Part shown: positions 9,701-16,985 of the stretch, piece by piece | Numbering within the stretch: the first letter of the stretch is position 1 | How the letters are laid out: every line of letters starts with the position of its first letter | Assembly: GCA_965200035.1 (NCBI GenBank) | Contig: OZ241334.1 | Coordinates: forward strand, 2,356,001 to 2,420,000 | Length of the DNA stretch: 64,000 nucleotides | From: UBA1952 sp965200035 | Lineage (GTDB): Bacteria; Bacteroidota; Bacteroidia; Chitinophagales; Chitinophagaceae | Direction: 5' to 3' | The notes under the pieces: model-generated | Told to the model about the DNA's origin: nothing | What the model saw: the letters and a program-made list of their open reading frames with translations, nothing else | Databases searched by the model: none | Made by a program: the position numbers and the translations under genes

Positions 9701-12369
9701 AGCTGACGCCGCACGCATACAGCGCCATGCTCAGCATCGTATTATTGTTTACGGTAGGCCTGTTTGTATGGCTCACTTCCACCAATCGCTTCGTGTTTTT
9801 CGGGCAGGATTTTCCATTCCTTTCCCTGACCAGCAGATTGAGCGTTATTCTTCCGCTGATGTTGTTGCTCTTTCTATTACTGGGCAAACCGCCTGCGGCA
9901 GAACTGTCCAGCGGGGGATTGCAAAAAAGGGGCATTGCATGGGCTACATTCCTCGGCATTCTCGTTGTATTCATCATCGCAACCGGCAGACCCAATCTGC
10001 TGAATGAACGGGACTTTACCGTACGGATGGCGGAGACTGAAACGCTCATTAATAATCAGGTGAATGATCTACTGCAATACATGCAGGATACCGCCACCAG
10101 TAATCCGCGCAGCGGCAGGCCCAACATCTTCGCCATCCTGAACAAGATGCGTACAACGCCCGACTTTCAGCAGCTTTCAGAAAATGCAAGTCCTTATTCA
10201 CGGAGTATTTTGAAAATGCTTTCAGAGCAGCCGGCCAAAGCCTTTCAGCCGGAAAGCCCGGTCTACCTGCGTTACGATGATGAGGAAGAGCGCTACTCGG
10301 TAACCTACAACCGGAATGTGTACTTGGAGCTGCCTGCTTATGAGGAAGGCCACCAGTGGACCGGCAATGTCTATGAATATGCCAGTCAGCAGGGCGGCAA
10401 TGCCGGAGCTGTAACGCTCAACAGCGGGACATATGCACCTCGCTCATTGCCCTATGTAGCTGGCGGCGGACCGGTGAAAGTGGCCGTCATCCCTGCCGGA
10501 TGGCTATACAGGCGCAATACACCGCTTGCGTTGGTGAATGTAGAAAACAGCGCGGGCGAGAAAGACGCCGTGCTCAGCATTTATCTGCCGGGCGAGTCGA
10601 GGCCTTCTGTACAGGAAGTGCGTGGGTATGTGCAGGAATTGCCTGCGGGCGCACTGGCTTATGTGGTGCAGAGCGGTAAGCCCTGGCAAGTGCGCTACGA
10701 GCCTGCTTCCGGCAAGCTGTTCGCGGCCAACCATTATATCAATGGTCGTCAACGGCTCATTTATCCGCTGGCCAGCCGTTATTTCTGGATCTATCAGTAT
10801 GCCCGCACTGCATCATCGGCCTATACCAACGATACGATCCTGCATAAAAATGCGCCGGTTACATTGGATTATAATCTTACTGATTCTGTGGAATGGATGA
10901 TCAGCGCCTCCTATCCGCAAAGCACGAAAGCCGGTCTGCGTCCTAACTTCCGCTTTGCGGTGATTGCTGCGGATGGCGATGGCAACATCCGCCTGATGTC
11001 TGATTTTACGCGCAATCGCAAACCGCTTGATCCTAATAACCGGAGAGCCATAGCCCGGCTGGAGCAGGAGCATTTCTTCCGGAGCAGCACGCGCCTGGAG
11101 CGCGATCAATGGGGCAATGTTAACTTATTGCATCTGGCTAAAGGTCCGGGCTCTTCTGTGAAACCGATAGTAGCCGCAGCCGTAGCGGAAGAGGTGAACG
11201 CCGGTTGGGGAGAGCTTAATCTAAATTCGCCGGGTACCAAAGAGCAGTCGCCAAGAGGCTTTGGCGAGCTGAGGCAGTACGGCGGATTTGATCTGAAAGC
11301 AAAGCCCTGGCGGGAATCGCACGATGGTGATTTCCAGGGCGCAGACTTTCTTACGTACATCCGCAAGTCAAACAATCTGTATCATTCGCTGATCATTTTC
11401 CTCGGCTCTTATCCCAAGGCCAGCTTTGAAAAAGGCGGACAATATGCCCTGAATAATGTACTGTCCAATGATGCGGATGGCGGGCGGAATACCGGGCCAA
11501 TCATTGGATTCCGTGGATCGGCGATGCGGCTTGCACCTTACCGTAAAGGCGGATGGCCGCGCACTGCTTTGGCGGATGATGCAGTCAAAACTTACTTTGG
11601 CAATAAAGAATCTGTGCTGGCAAAAGGATTGAGCACCAACTACGGCCTCTATGTAGATGATGATAACAAAGCAGACCGGTCCATCTATGCGCGTACGCTG
11701 GTCAGCTATGGCGATACGGTCATCTTTGATACACTGGCCCAACGGCAGATCGCTTCTTTTCTTTGGAGCTTTCCCGAAGAGTCTTCGTTCATTCAGCAAT
11801 TGCGTGCCTTCCCCGATCCTATGCGCAACTTTATTGATGGGCTGCGCAATCCTACGCTGGGTGGCACTCCCTACAATATGACGCCGGTGAAAATGGCGGA
11901 AATGTACGGCAGGCTTGCTACGCAAAATGCCAGTCTTAAATTACACATTGCCCCGCGCGAAGCCAGTGCATACCGGCCTTTTCAGATAGATAATACCTGG
12001 GCTGCCGGAAGCTATCAGCAGTTTCTTCAAAGCTATATCTACAAAGGCATGGAGCAGGTGCTGGGAGTTGGTGGCACAGGCGTAAAGCTATTCGGTGGAA
12101 GTGCGCGCAAAGTGTGGAGCAACGGTACGCTCTTCTGTTATGCCAAGACCGGAACGATCGGCAGCGAAGGCAGGCTCAATGCTAACAGCCGGAGGCTGGA
12201 GCTGATACTTTCCAATAAAGACCTGACTACAGAAGCCGCCGGCACAGCAAAAATCTATACCGTCTATTTTACGGCTGATCAGATTGGCGGCGATCATAAC
12301 TGGGCGCTTTACCGCCAGATCATCGATGCCATTGTCAGCTCTTCTTCTTTCAAAAACTATATGCAATAA
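6787..12369 (+). CDS. SEDS glycosyltransferase-PBP transpeptidase fusion
   Basis: This 1860-residue polytopic protein appears to join both activities of peptidoglycan synthesis. Three N-terminal membrane helices are followed by a large extracytoplasmic domain (about 105-497) and then about 13 more helices. The helical part carries SEDS hallmarks: VDRGFAVL (D728) matches the RodA/FtsW 'PDLGTAL' motif. TRDVVLPRFVISELGN matches 'HTDFIFAVIAEELG', so D928 falls at the essential SEDS aspartate. FGQDFPFLS (about 1004-1012) matches the 'LPFxSYGG' segment. The C-terminal part is a penicillin-binding transpeptidase with SSVK (S1456, K1459), SNN (S1528) and KTGT (K1787-T1790) in the right order and spacing. 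I start at ATG 6787, nine nucleotides inside a possible TTG start. It should make glycan strands and cross-link them outside the inner membrane. Confidence 0.85.
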   Translation: MKQFLSKGAIAGVIVCILLFAAAAWWGNALVVFLLLTVSCAVAWYFVWAAFERSRNEALAVATVQPDVVRKEWNHKARTAYRLASFSLLSIIYIAGIITLGLFVMPREKTPYFLNADYHSIYNSGVSFQKNLTLYTSSDQYNAPGIWSCENGTLAVAAQPDKRILLESKQFFTPVFLQVAGEKDSVYTPVNLPYKAPVENGFTLSNGTTTLKLSIQETDSAGFFSRLFFGPEKRTIIRGIFQSTDEEGLRVFGVGMPFKDDFSVYLKTQINTGLPLDDLLLRGDTWQSHYAETRQILEHWLSGMGNCYVLADHEAGTFRHLVFFPSNEFISSGYNLYGNDGAKQEYSAIVKHDIPVGSRVYCGFGNNAAAFTFQADGTGSNSLVFRRPQYFSLKPKGVQRPQAGIEYIRSLYNHYSGFIGSPLDEGYLFHEDVRKAAANDVSGTIRVTADKPGLPLHTRIFDARLKGGEAQQQDGSFSLRSAANDIQWRYSVRDFSQHRMAYGMLFGIITGLYLLIALVLFFFPSPSLVRIEPLIYYVLFALVFVRVLLLWRIATFPPSEDATPRELDSYLSFDFKNGLGSLLPNTALYLLVFFAGIIGWRLLTGRKDQSQKSAGTSSLSERLVSYTATPKQVVIVQILVLVACMIGVKLGPHIGADIITRISSILIPVGSYLVLCRRLLAVMPDRSKYQQGNIPQWMSYPARWFYYFYDSPEFLLSLVTLVFLLMVDRGFAVLFLLFLLFKNIAVSFARRPFTTADTRFTDLIWKPHNYWIYGFFSLALYLVAISWRGMFHQLLLQRRIVAIIFILLAAILIYIVLNARQQLRNRLLIGLSVLLLLIALPFTWRFIDRYIRDDVKYVSHRASLIYMPVDSVINQSTYNSFEERKILETAESQWFVNSYLNKPYDPRRRVNLRPYFDAGVDYTTQTRDVVLPRFVISELGNAVMLMLLVLLAVPLIFYFLSYRVYTRLAPKQLTPHAYSAMLSIVLLFTVGLFVWLTSTNRFVFFGQDFPFLSLTSRLSVILPLMLLLFLLLGKPPAAELSSGGLQKRGIAWATFLGILVVFIIATGRPNLLNERDFTVRMAETETLINNQVNDLLQYMQDTATSNPRSGRPNIFAILNKMRTTPDFQQLSENASPYSRSILKMLSEQPAKAFQPESPVYLRYDDEEERYSVTYNRNVYLELPAYEEGHQWTGNVYEYASQQGGNAGAVTLNSGTYAPRSLPYVAGGGPVKVAVIPAGWLYRRNTPLALVNVENSAGEKDAVLSIYLPGESRPSVQEVRGYVQELPAGALAYVVQSGKPWQVRYEPASGKLFAANHYINGRQRLIYPLASRYFWIYQYARTASSAYTNDTILHKNAPVTLDYNLTDSVEWMISASYPQSTKAGLRPNFRFAVIAADGDGNIRLMSDFTRNRKPLDPNNRRAIARLEQEHFFRSSTRLERDQWGNVNLLHLAKGPGSSVKPIVAAAVAEEVNAGWGELNLNSPGTKEQSPRGFGELRQYGGFDLKAKPWRESHDGDFQGADFLTYIRKSNNLYHSLIIFLGSYPKASFEKGGQYALNNVLSNDADGGRNTGPIIGFRGSAMRLAPYRKGGWPRTALADDAVKTYFGNKESVLAKGLSTNYGLYVDDDNKADRSIYARTLVSYGDTVIFDTLAQRQIASFLWSFPEESSFIQQLRAFPDPMRNFIDGLRNPTLGGTPYNMTPVKMAEMYGRLATQNASLKLHIAPREASAYRPFQIDNTWAAGSYQQFLQSYIYKGMEQVLGVGGTGVKLFGGSARKVWSNGTLFCYAKTGTIGSEGRLNANSRRLELILSNKDLTTEAAGTAKIYTVYFTADQIGGDHNWALYRQIIDAIVSSSSFKNYMQ

Positions 12370-12378
12370 CCACAGCAC

Positions 12379-12846
12379 ATGAACCAAAAGAACCGACAGC
12401 CTTTACTGTTTATGGGCGCAGCTTTGCTTGTGTGCCTGCTTGGTTATCTGCTGCTTTACCGGCATGCACCTTCGCCCTCGCGCCCCGAAGAGATTACGGC
12501 GGAAGTTCCGGATTTTAAGGAGAGCAGGCATCTTACGGCAATGAACGCAGATTCATTCACCACACTGCTGAGGCAGGTATATACTACTGCTGGCATCGAA
12601 CGAAAAGATGGAAAACTACGGATATCATTGACCGGACAAGGTGCGCGTGCCTCTGATTTTTATAATGATAATCCGCTGCTGCTCAAAGTGCATTCAGATG
12701 AATTTTCCATCACGCACAATAAGACGAAGGAGGAAATAGCCGCTATCTTTACGCTGCATACCGAAGGGAACGATACGTATATCCGTGTGCCCAACGATAT
12801 CTTATTTCAACTAACCGAAAAAGCGTCCAACGCAAAGCATGGCTGA
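12379..12846 (+). CDS. Small membrane-anchored periplasmic protein
   Basis: The 155-residue protein has one N-terminal hydrophobic helix (about 8-29, LLFMGAALLVCLLGYLLLY) after a short basic start. This suggests an uncleaved anchor with about 120 residues in the periplasm. The soluble part contains mixed alpha/beta segments and no motif I recognise. It begins 9 nt after the SEDS-transpeptidase fusion gene, and its 3' end overlaps the next gene by 8 nt, so translation is probably coupled. The size and topology recall accessory subunits of SEDS-PBP complexes such as FtsL/FtsB, though it lacks an evident coiled coil. That comparison is inference. Confidence 0.65.
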   Translation: MNQKNRQPLLFMGAALLVCLLGYLLLYRHAPSPSRPEEITAEVPDFKESRHLTAMNADSFTTLLRQVYTTAGIERKDGKLRISLTGQGARASDFYNDNPLLLKVHSDEFSITHNKTKEEIAAIFTLHTEGNDTYIRVPNDILFQLTEKASNAKHG

Positions 12847-14359
12847 AGCAATCAACGCTCAGAATATCAATGATTATCTGCTCTACCTGGCTGACCGGCT
12901 GAAGCAGCCCCTGCCTGCGCCTTATAACAATGGAGCCAGCTTCAACGGTAAATCCGCCAATGAAATTGCTGCAGCCCTCGAAGCGCTGTATGACCGGCTC
13001 GGTATACCCCGGCAGACCGGCTGGAGCTATGAAGATGCTTTCCTGAAAGAGCCTCCGAAGATTACCACACCGGTGATGATCGTAAACCCTACAGCACCGA
13101 TCAGCAATGCGCCTGCATATAGCTACTATCCGGTGGCGCCGGGTATTGGCAGGGCCAATTTTAAGCCATTCCTGCACTGGGTAGAGGAGCGCGTCAGGCG
13201 TCCGCTGGAGCTGTTTGGCATTACGGCGTGGGATCATTACAGCGATGATGCCATTCGTCAGGCATTGCCCAATGTATATCGCTCATCCAACATTACGCCC
13301 GACGAGGCGAAGCAGCTTGAATTGGGCTTTCTATCTGTTTATCATCAGAAGGTAGCGCCGGTACCCGTGCAAATACCGGCAATGCCTGCATCACTGGTCA
13401 GCAATAATACGCCGCCGTCGGCACAGGCCACTTATGCTACGGTAAAGCAGCCCAAAAGCATGATAAGAAAGCTGATGGTTCCTGCGATTTTGCTCATCAT
13501 ATTGGGAGCGGCAGGTGTATGGCTATGGCAGCAATACCACGCTTATATGAACCTACCCACCGTCTATGCGCTGACCAATAATATTGCGCTGCGGGAAGAT
13601 CCATCAGACACCTCGCCGGTTTTGGGACGTATGGATATTTATGGCACTTACCTGGATTCAAAGAATGTAAAGCAAAACTCGGCCAGCCAGCTAAAGCTGA
13701 GCACCGGCGAGCTGACGAATGGTTTTTATAAAGCCACGAGCAGCAATAATTTCTGGAGCTATCTGGCCGGAAATGACAGCACGCTCTATGTGCATACCAA
13801 ATACGTAACTACAGACAAAGCCTTATTTGAAAAGTACAGCGATGACCTCGATAATTTTAAAAATGATTACAACGAGCTGGATAAGTTAGGCTTCATCTAC
13901 CGACAAATGATCGGGCGGGCAGTGCTGAAAAACAGTGAAGGTAAAGTGCTGAAAATAGCCGCTTCCTGCAAGCCCAGTCCCAGACTCAGCAGGGTAGCGC
14001 CATTATCTATCGGCAAGTACAGGAATAAAATAACCGGCGAGCTGGATGTGATAATACAGGCTACGGACGGGTTTTGCTATGTGCTGAGAGGCGGAGAAAA
14101 TGAATTGCCGCCCACTATTACCCCGGTAACCATCATGTACGGAACAGTATCAGAGCCCATGAAAGCCGGCGGCATGTTTGCACGGCAGGGAAACGGGAAT
14201 ACCCTGCGCTTTGAATATTGCAGCGACGGGCAGGTCTTCTTCAGCCAGCCGCCTTATACGCTGTTTATGCCATTGCCCGCAAGCATTCCCATACCACCAC
14301 CGGCAGATGACGATGCAGATACGGTGCCGATGGATACAACGGCAGCCGGTGTTTATTAA
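12839..14359 (+). CDS. Membrane protein with N-terminal repeat and SH3-like domain
   Basis: The 506-residue protein has a cytoplasmic N-terminal region of about 200 residues and one transmembrane helix (about 213-233, LMVPAILLIILGAAGVWLW). The extracytoplasmic part begins with an SH3b-like stretch (TVYALTNNIALREDPSDTSP, about 241-260). Bacterial SH3b domains often bind cell-wall peptides. The N-terminal region seems to contain one module twice: NINDYLLYLADRLKQPL near residue 9 and NFKPFLHWVEERVRRPL near 107, both followed by a helical segment. The C-terminus ends in a Pro/Asp-rich tail. It is the last gene of the operon, overlaps the preceding gene, and is followed by a strong hairpin. Function is unknown; wall sensing or complex assembly is plausible. 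Confidence 0.65.
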   Translation: MAEAINAQNINDYLLYLADRLKQPLPAPYNNGASFNGKSANEIAAALEALYDRLGIPRQTGWSYEDAFLKEPPKITTPVMIVNPTAPISNAPAYSYYPVAPGIGRANFKPFLHWVEERVRRPLELFGITAWDHYSDDAIRQALPNVYRSSNITPDEAKQLELGFLSVYHQKVAPVPVQIPAMPASLVSNNTPPSAQATYATVKQPKSMIRKLMVPAILLIILGAAGVWLWQQYHAYMNLPTVYALTNNIALREDPSDTSPVLGRMDIYGTYLDSKNVKQNSASQLKLSTGELTNGFYKATSSNNFWSYLAGNDSTLYVHTKYVTTDKALFEKYSDDLDNFKNDYNELDKLGFIYRQMIGRAVLKNSEGKVLKIAASCKPSPRLSRVAPLSIGKYRNKITGELDVIIQATDGFCYVLRGGENELPPTITPVTIMYGTVSEPMKAGGMFARQGNGNTLRFEYCSDGQVFFSQPPYTLFMPLPASIPIPPPADDDADTVPMDTTAAGVY

Positions 14360-14399
14360 GCTGTGCTTTAAATGCGTAAATAGAAGATCAATTCATCAT

Positions 14400-14429
14400 G
14401 AAATGCCGGTGTATAAAGACCGGCATTTC
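14400..14429 (+). terminator. Operon-terminating hairpin
   Basis: A perfect 11-bp stem, GAAATGCCGGT with ACCGGCATTTC, around an 8-nt loop lies 40 nt after the last gene of the cell-wall operon. The T run is short (TTT before C), so termination may be incomplete. Confidence 0.55.
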
Positions 14430-14442
14430 GTTGAAAACGTAT

Positions 14443-14450
14443 TACCTTCG
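14443..14450 (+). promoter_or_regulatory. Probable -7 element for carB N-half
   Basis: TACCTTCG is one mismatch from TAnnTTTG and lies 103 nt before the carB start. The leader that follows contains a GC-rich stretch with the palindrome CCGGGCCCGG (14462-14471) and then a T-rich tract. A leader-based control element is possible but not demonstrated. Confidence 0.4.
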
Positions 14451-14553
14451 CGCCTCGGGCGCCGGGCCCGGTTCCGCCACTCAGCGCCGCAGATGTAAGC
14501 TTAAACGAAGCATTCTTTTAATTTTTTGCTTTTTAATTTTTACTTTTTAATGT

Positions 14554-16212
14554 ATGCCGCGCGATACTTCCATTAAATCAGTCCTCATTATAGGTTCAGG
14601 TCCCATCATCATTGGTCAGGCCTGCGAATTTGACTACTCCGGCTCTCAGGCCGCCCGCTCGCTTCGCGAAGAAGGAGTGAAAGTGACTCTCATCAATTCC
14701 AATCCGGCTACCATCATGACCGATAAGATCGTGGCGGATAAAGTATATCTCCTGCCGCTGACGGTGGAAAGTATTGAGCAGATACTCGAAGAAAGCGAAA
14801 TCGATGCTGTGCTGCCTACCATGGGCGGGCAGACTGCGCTGAACCTGTGTAAGGAATGCGACGAGCTGGGTATCTGGGAGCGCTTCAACGTGCGGCTGAT
14901 CGGTGTGGATATCAAGGCCATTGATAAAGCCGAAGACCGGGAGCTGTTCCGCAGATGGATGATCGAGATGGGCATACCGGTAGCGGAGGCAAAAACGGCC
15001 AATTCACTGCTCGAAGGAAAAGAATTTGCCCAGGAAATTGGCTTGCCGATCGTGATCCGTCCTTCCTTTACGCTGGGTGGTACCGGCGGTGGCTTCGTAA
15101 AAGCAAAAGAAGAGCTGGATGCCGCGCTGGATGCAGGTTTGAAGGCATCTCCCATTCATGAAGTGCTGGTAGAAAGAGCAGTGCTGGGCTGGAAAGAATT
15201 TGAGCTGGAGCTGCTGCGCGATAGTGCGGATAATGTAGTCATCATCTGTACGGTAGAAAACTTTGACCCGATGGGCATCCATACCGGCGACAGTATTACC
15301 GTAGCACCCGCTATGACCCTCTCCGATACGGCCTTTCAGCTGATGCGCAACACCGCCATCCGCATGATGCGCGATTTGGGCAACTTCGCCGGAGGCTGCA
15401 ACGTACAGTTTGCTCTCAATCCTGAAACAGAAGAAATCATTGCCATTGAGATCAATCCACGCGTGAGCCGTTCTTCTGCGCTCGCTTCCAAGGCTACGGG
15501 GTATCCCATTGCCAAGATTGCGGCTAAGCTCGCCATCGGCTATAACCTGGATGAGCTGCAAAACCCGATCATACAAACCACTTCCGCATATTTTGAGCCG
15601 GCGCTGGATTATGTGATCGTAAAAATGCCCCGCTGGAATTTTGATAAGTTCAAAGGTGCAGATGATACGCTGGGCCTGCAGATGAAGAGTGTAGGAGAAG
15701 TGATGGCGATTGGCCGCACCTTCCCCGAAGCGTTGCAGAAAGCCTGCCAGAGCCTGGAAAACAACGCTACCGGCCTGAGCTTTCTCAGCACCAGCAGGCT
15801 GCGCCCCGAAGAGCTGATGGAAACGTTGAAGCGCCCGCAGTGGGATCGCATTTTCCGCATCAAAGAAGCGCTGGCCGCGGGCATCTCTATCAAGACCATT
15901 CGTGAGCTGACGCTGATCGACCGTTGGTTCCTGTACCAGATACAGGACATCGTCAATATCGAAAAGAAAATAATTGCCTGCAAGCACCTGGAGAATATGG
16001 ACACCGATCTGATGTGGGAAGTAAAAGGAATGGGCTTCTCAGATGATCAGATTGCAGAGCTGCTGCGCGATTGTACCTCTGATGAAGTGTATGATTACCG
16101 CAAAGCACAGGGCGTTAAGCGCATATTCAAAATGGTGGATACCTGCAGCGCCGAGTTCGAAGCGAAAACACCTTATTTCTACAGCACCTTTGAGCGGCCT
16201 GCCGTTTCCTGA
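14554..16212 (+). CDS. carB: Carbamoyl-phosphate synthetase large subunit, N-terminal half
   Basis: The 552-residue protein corresponds to the first synthetase domain plus the oligomerisation domain of CarB. In intact CarB this half activates bicarbonate with ATP and makes carbamate with ammonia from CarA. Visible hallmarks are LIIGSGPIIIGQACEFDYSG near the N-terminus, the ATP-grasp stretch PSFTLGGTGGG (about 169-179) and AIEINPRVSRSSALASKATG (about 297-316). It stops exactly where the domain linker begins in one-piece CarB (after YFYSTFE). The second half is a separate gene at 24711. The stop is followed at once by a terminator, so this is an organised gene fission rather than a simple nonsense mutation. 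The two polypeptides must associate for activity. Confidence 0.93.
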   Translation: MPRDTSIKSVLIIGSGPIIIGQACEFDYSGSQAARSLREEGVKVTLINSNPATIMTDKIVADKVYLLPLTVESIEQILEESEIDAVLPTMGGQTALNLCKECDELGIWERFNVRLIGVDIKAIDKAEDRELFRRWMIEMGIPVAEAKTANSLLEGKEFAQEIGLPIVIRPSFTLGGTGGGFVKAKEELDAALDAGLKASPIHEVLVERAVLGWKEFELELLRDSADNVVIICTVENFDPMGIHTGDSITVAPAMTLSDTAFQLMRNTAIRMMRDLGNFAGGCNVQFALNPETEEIIAIEINPRVSRSSALASKATGYPIAKIAAKLAIGYNLDELQNPIIQTTSAYFEPALDYVIVKMPRWNFDKFKGADDTLGLQMKSVGEVMAIGRTFPEALQKACQSLENNATGLSFLSTSRLRPEELMETLKRPQWDRIFRIKEALAAGISIKTIRELTLIDRWFLYQIQDIVNIEKKIIACKHLENMDTDLMWEVKGMGFSDDQIAELLRDCTSDEVYDYRKAQGVKRIFKMVDTCSAEFEAKTPYFYSTFERPAVS

Positions 16213-16231
16213 ATAAAAATTATTGATTTAC

Positions 16232-16261
16232 AAAGCCTGCAGATGATCGCAGGCTTTTTTT
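16232..16261 (+). terminator. Rho-independent terminator after carB N-half
   Basis: A 9-bp stem (AAAGCCTGC with GCAGGCTTT, 8-nt loop) followed by TTTT lies 19 nt after the stop codon. Confidence 0.85.
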
Positions 16262-16328
16262 GTTGATCCTGTAAACAATAAATAGGATACTATCGGGTTA
16301 ATAGTGAAACCCACATTCACTTAAACCC

Positions 16329-16974
16329 ATGAAAATGAATAAATCAGCAGCCTCTTAACCCTGTTGCTGCTTTTTACTACCACCTCTGCAATGCGCAAAC
16401 CCGTTTTGATTTCAACATAGGCAGCGGAATCAATGTAGCAAGAGCCGGCGATAATTTGGAGATTATGCAAGAGACTTTCGTTCAAAAAGTAACTATTATC
16501 TGAGTGCGCAGCTACGCTCAGACAAATTGCATAAACTGAATTACGGCATCGGCATGCAGCTGATGTTCTATAGCTTTGAAGAGCAGCGTTACGAGCGCAA
16601 TGCATCCTATATTCCTTATTTTGAAAGCTGGCGTAAGCTCACCTACAAAAGCGCTTATCTTTCCTGAATCCATTGCTTGACTTTGCCATAGACAGAAAAG
16701 GGATTATTCAGTGCCAGATAAGCGCGCCGGTTGGTATTAAATTGTATGCAGATAAAAACATCACTAATATACAGCCGGTGGCTGTGAATGTATTTGCATT
16801 GGTGCTGATGACGATAAGTACCATTGGAGTATCTATCAGCCTTTTGCGGAAAAAAGGATACAGTGCGCCTGCCTCGGAACGATTATTAAGCTGCCTTTGA
16901 GCAGGGTCACCTTGTTTGAAGTTGCGCTCATGGTAGCCATGAGCGCAACGATGCTTGGGATGATGAACCGCTAA
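16329..16974 (+). pseudogene. Frameshifted outer-membrane beta-barrel protein
   Basis: Reading across frames rebuilds one exported barrel-like protein. A signal-peptide-like start at 16329 leads to AQTRFDFNIGSGINVARAGD (frame of 16396). The text continues as SNYYLSAQLRSDKLHKLNYG (frame of 16488) up to YKSAY, then SFLNPLLDFAIDRKGIIQ (frame of 16673), then GADDDKYHWSIYQPFAEKRI (frame of 16801), which runs to a TAA at 16972. At least three frameshifts separate these segments, and stops interrupt each frame. Alternating hydrophobic/polar residues and the AQT signal-cleavage pattern are typical of small Bacteroidota outer-membrane porin-like proteins. Either the gene is dead or this stretch has clustered sequencing errors. 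Its neighbours are intact, which favours true decay. Confidence 0.7.
16921..16949. repeat. Perfect 13-bp hairpin
   Basis: GTTGCGCTCATGG and CCATGAGCGCAAC are exact reverse complements around the 3-nt loop TAG. The hairpin lies inside the tail of the pseudogene and 37 nt before the next start codon. No T run follows, so it is not a classical terminator. Confidence 0.8.
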
Positions 16975-16985
16975 AAAATCAAGCA

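Noticed and set aside
14450..14545. Riboswitch or attenuator in the carB leader
   Set aside because: The leader has a GC-rich palindrome and a T-rich tract, but I could not match a known pyrimidine- or arginine-responsive RNA structure.
14646..15987. Long minus-strand open frames opposite carB (up to 327 codons)
   Set aside because: They are antisense shadows of a well-recognised gene and show no protein family features.
16673..16900. 75-codon open frame as a small membrane protein
   Set aside because: It reads as the third segment of the frameshifted barrel protein, not as an independent gene.
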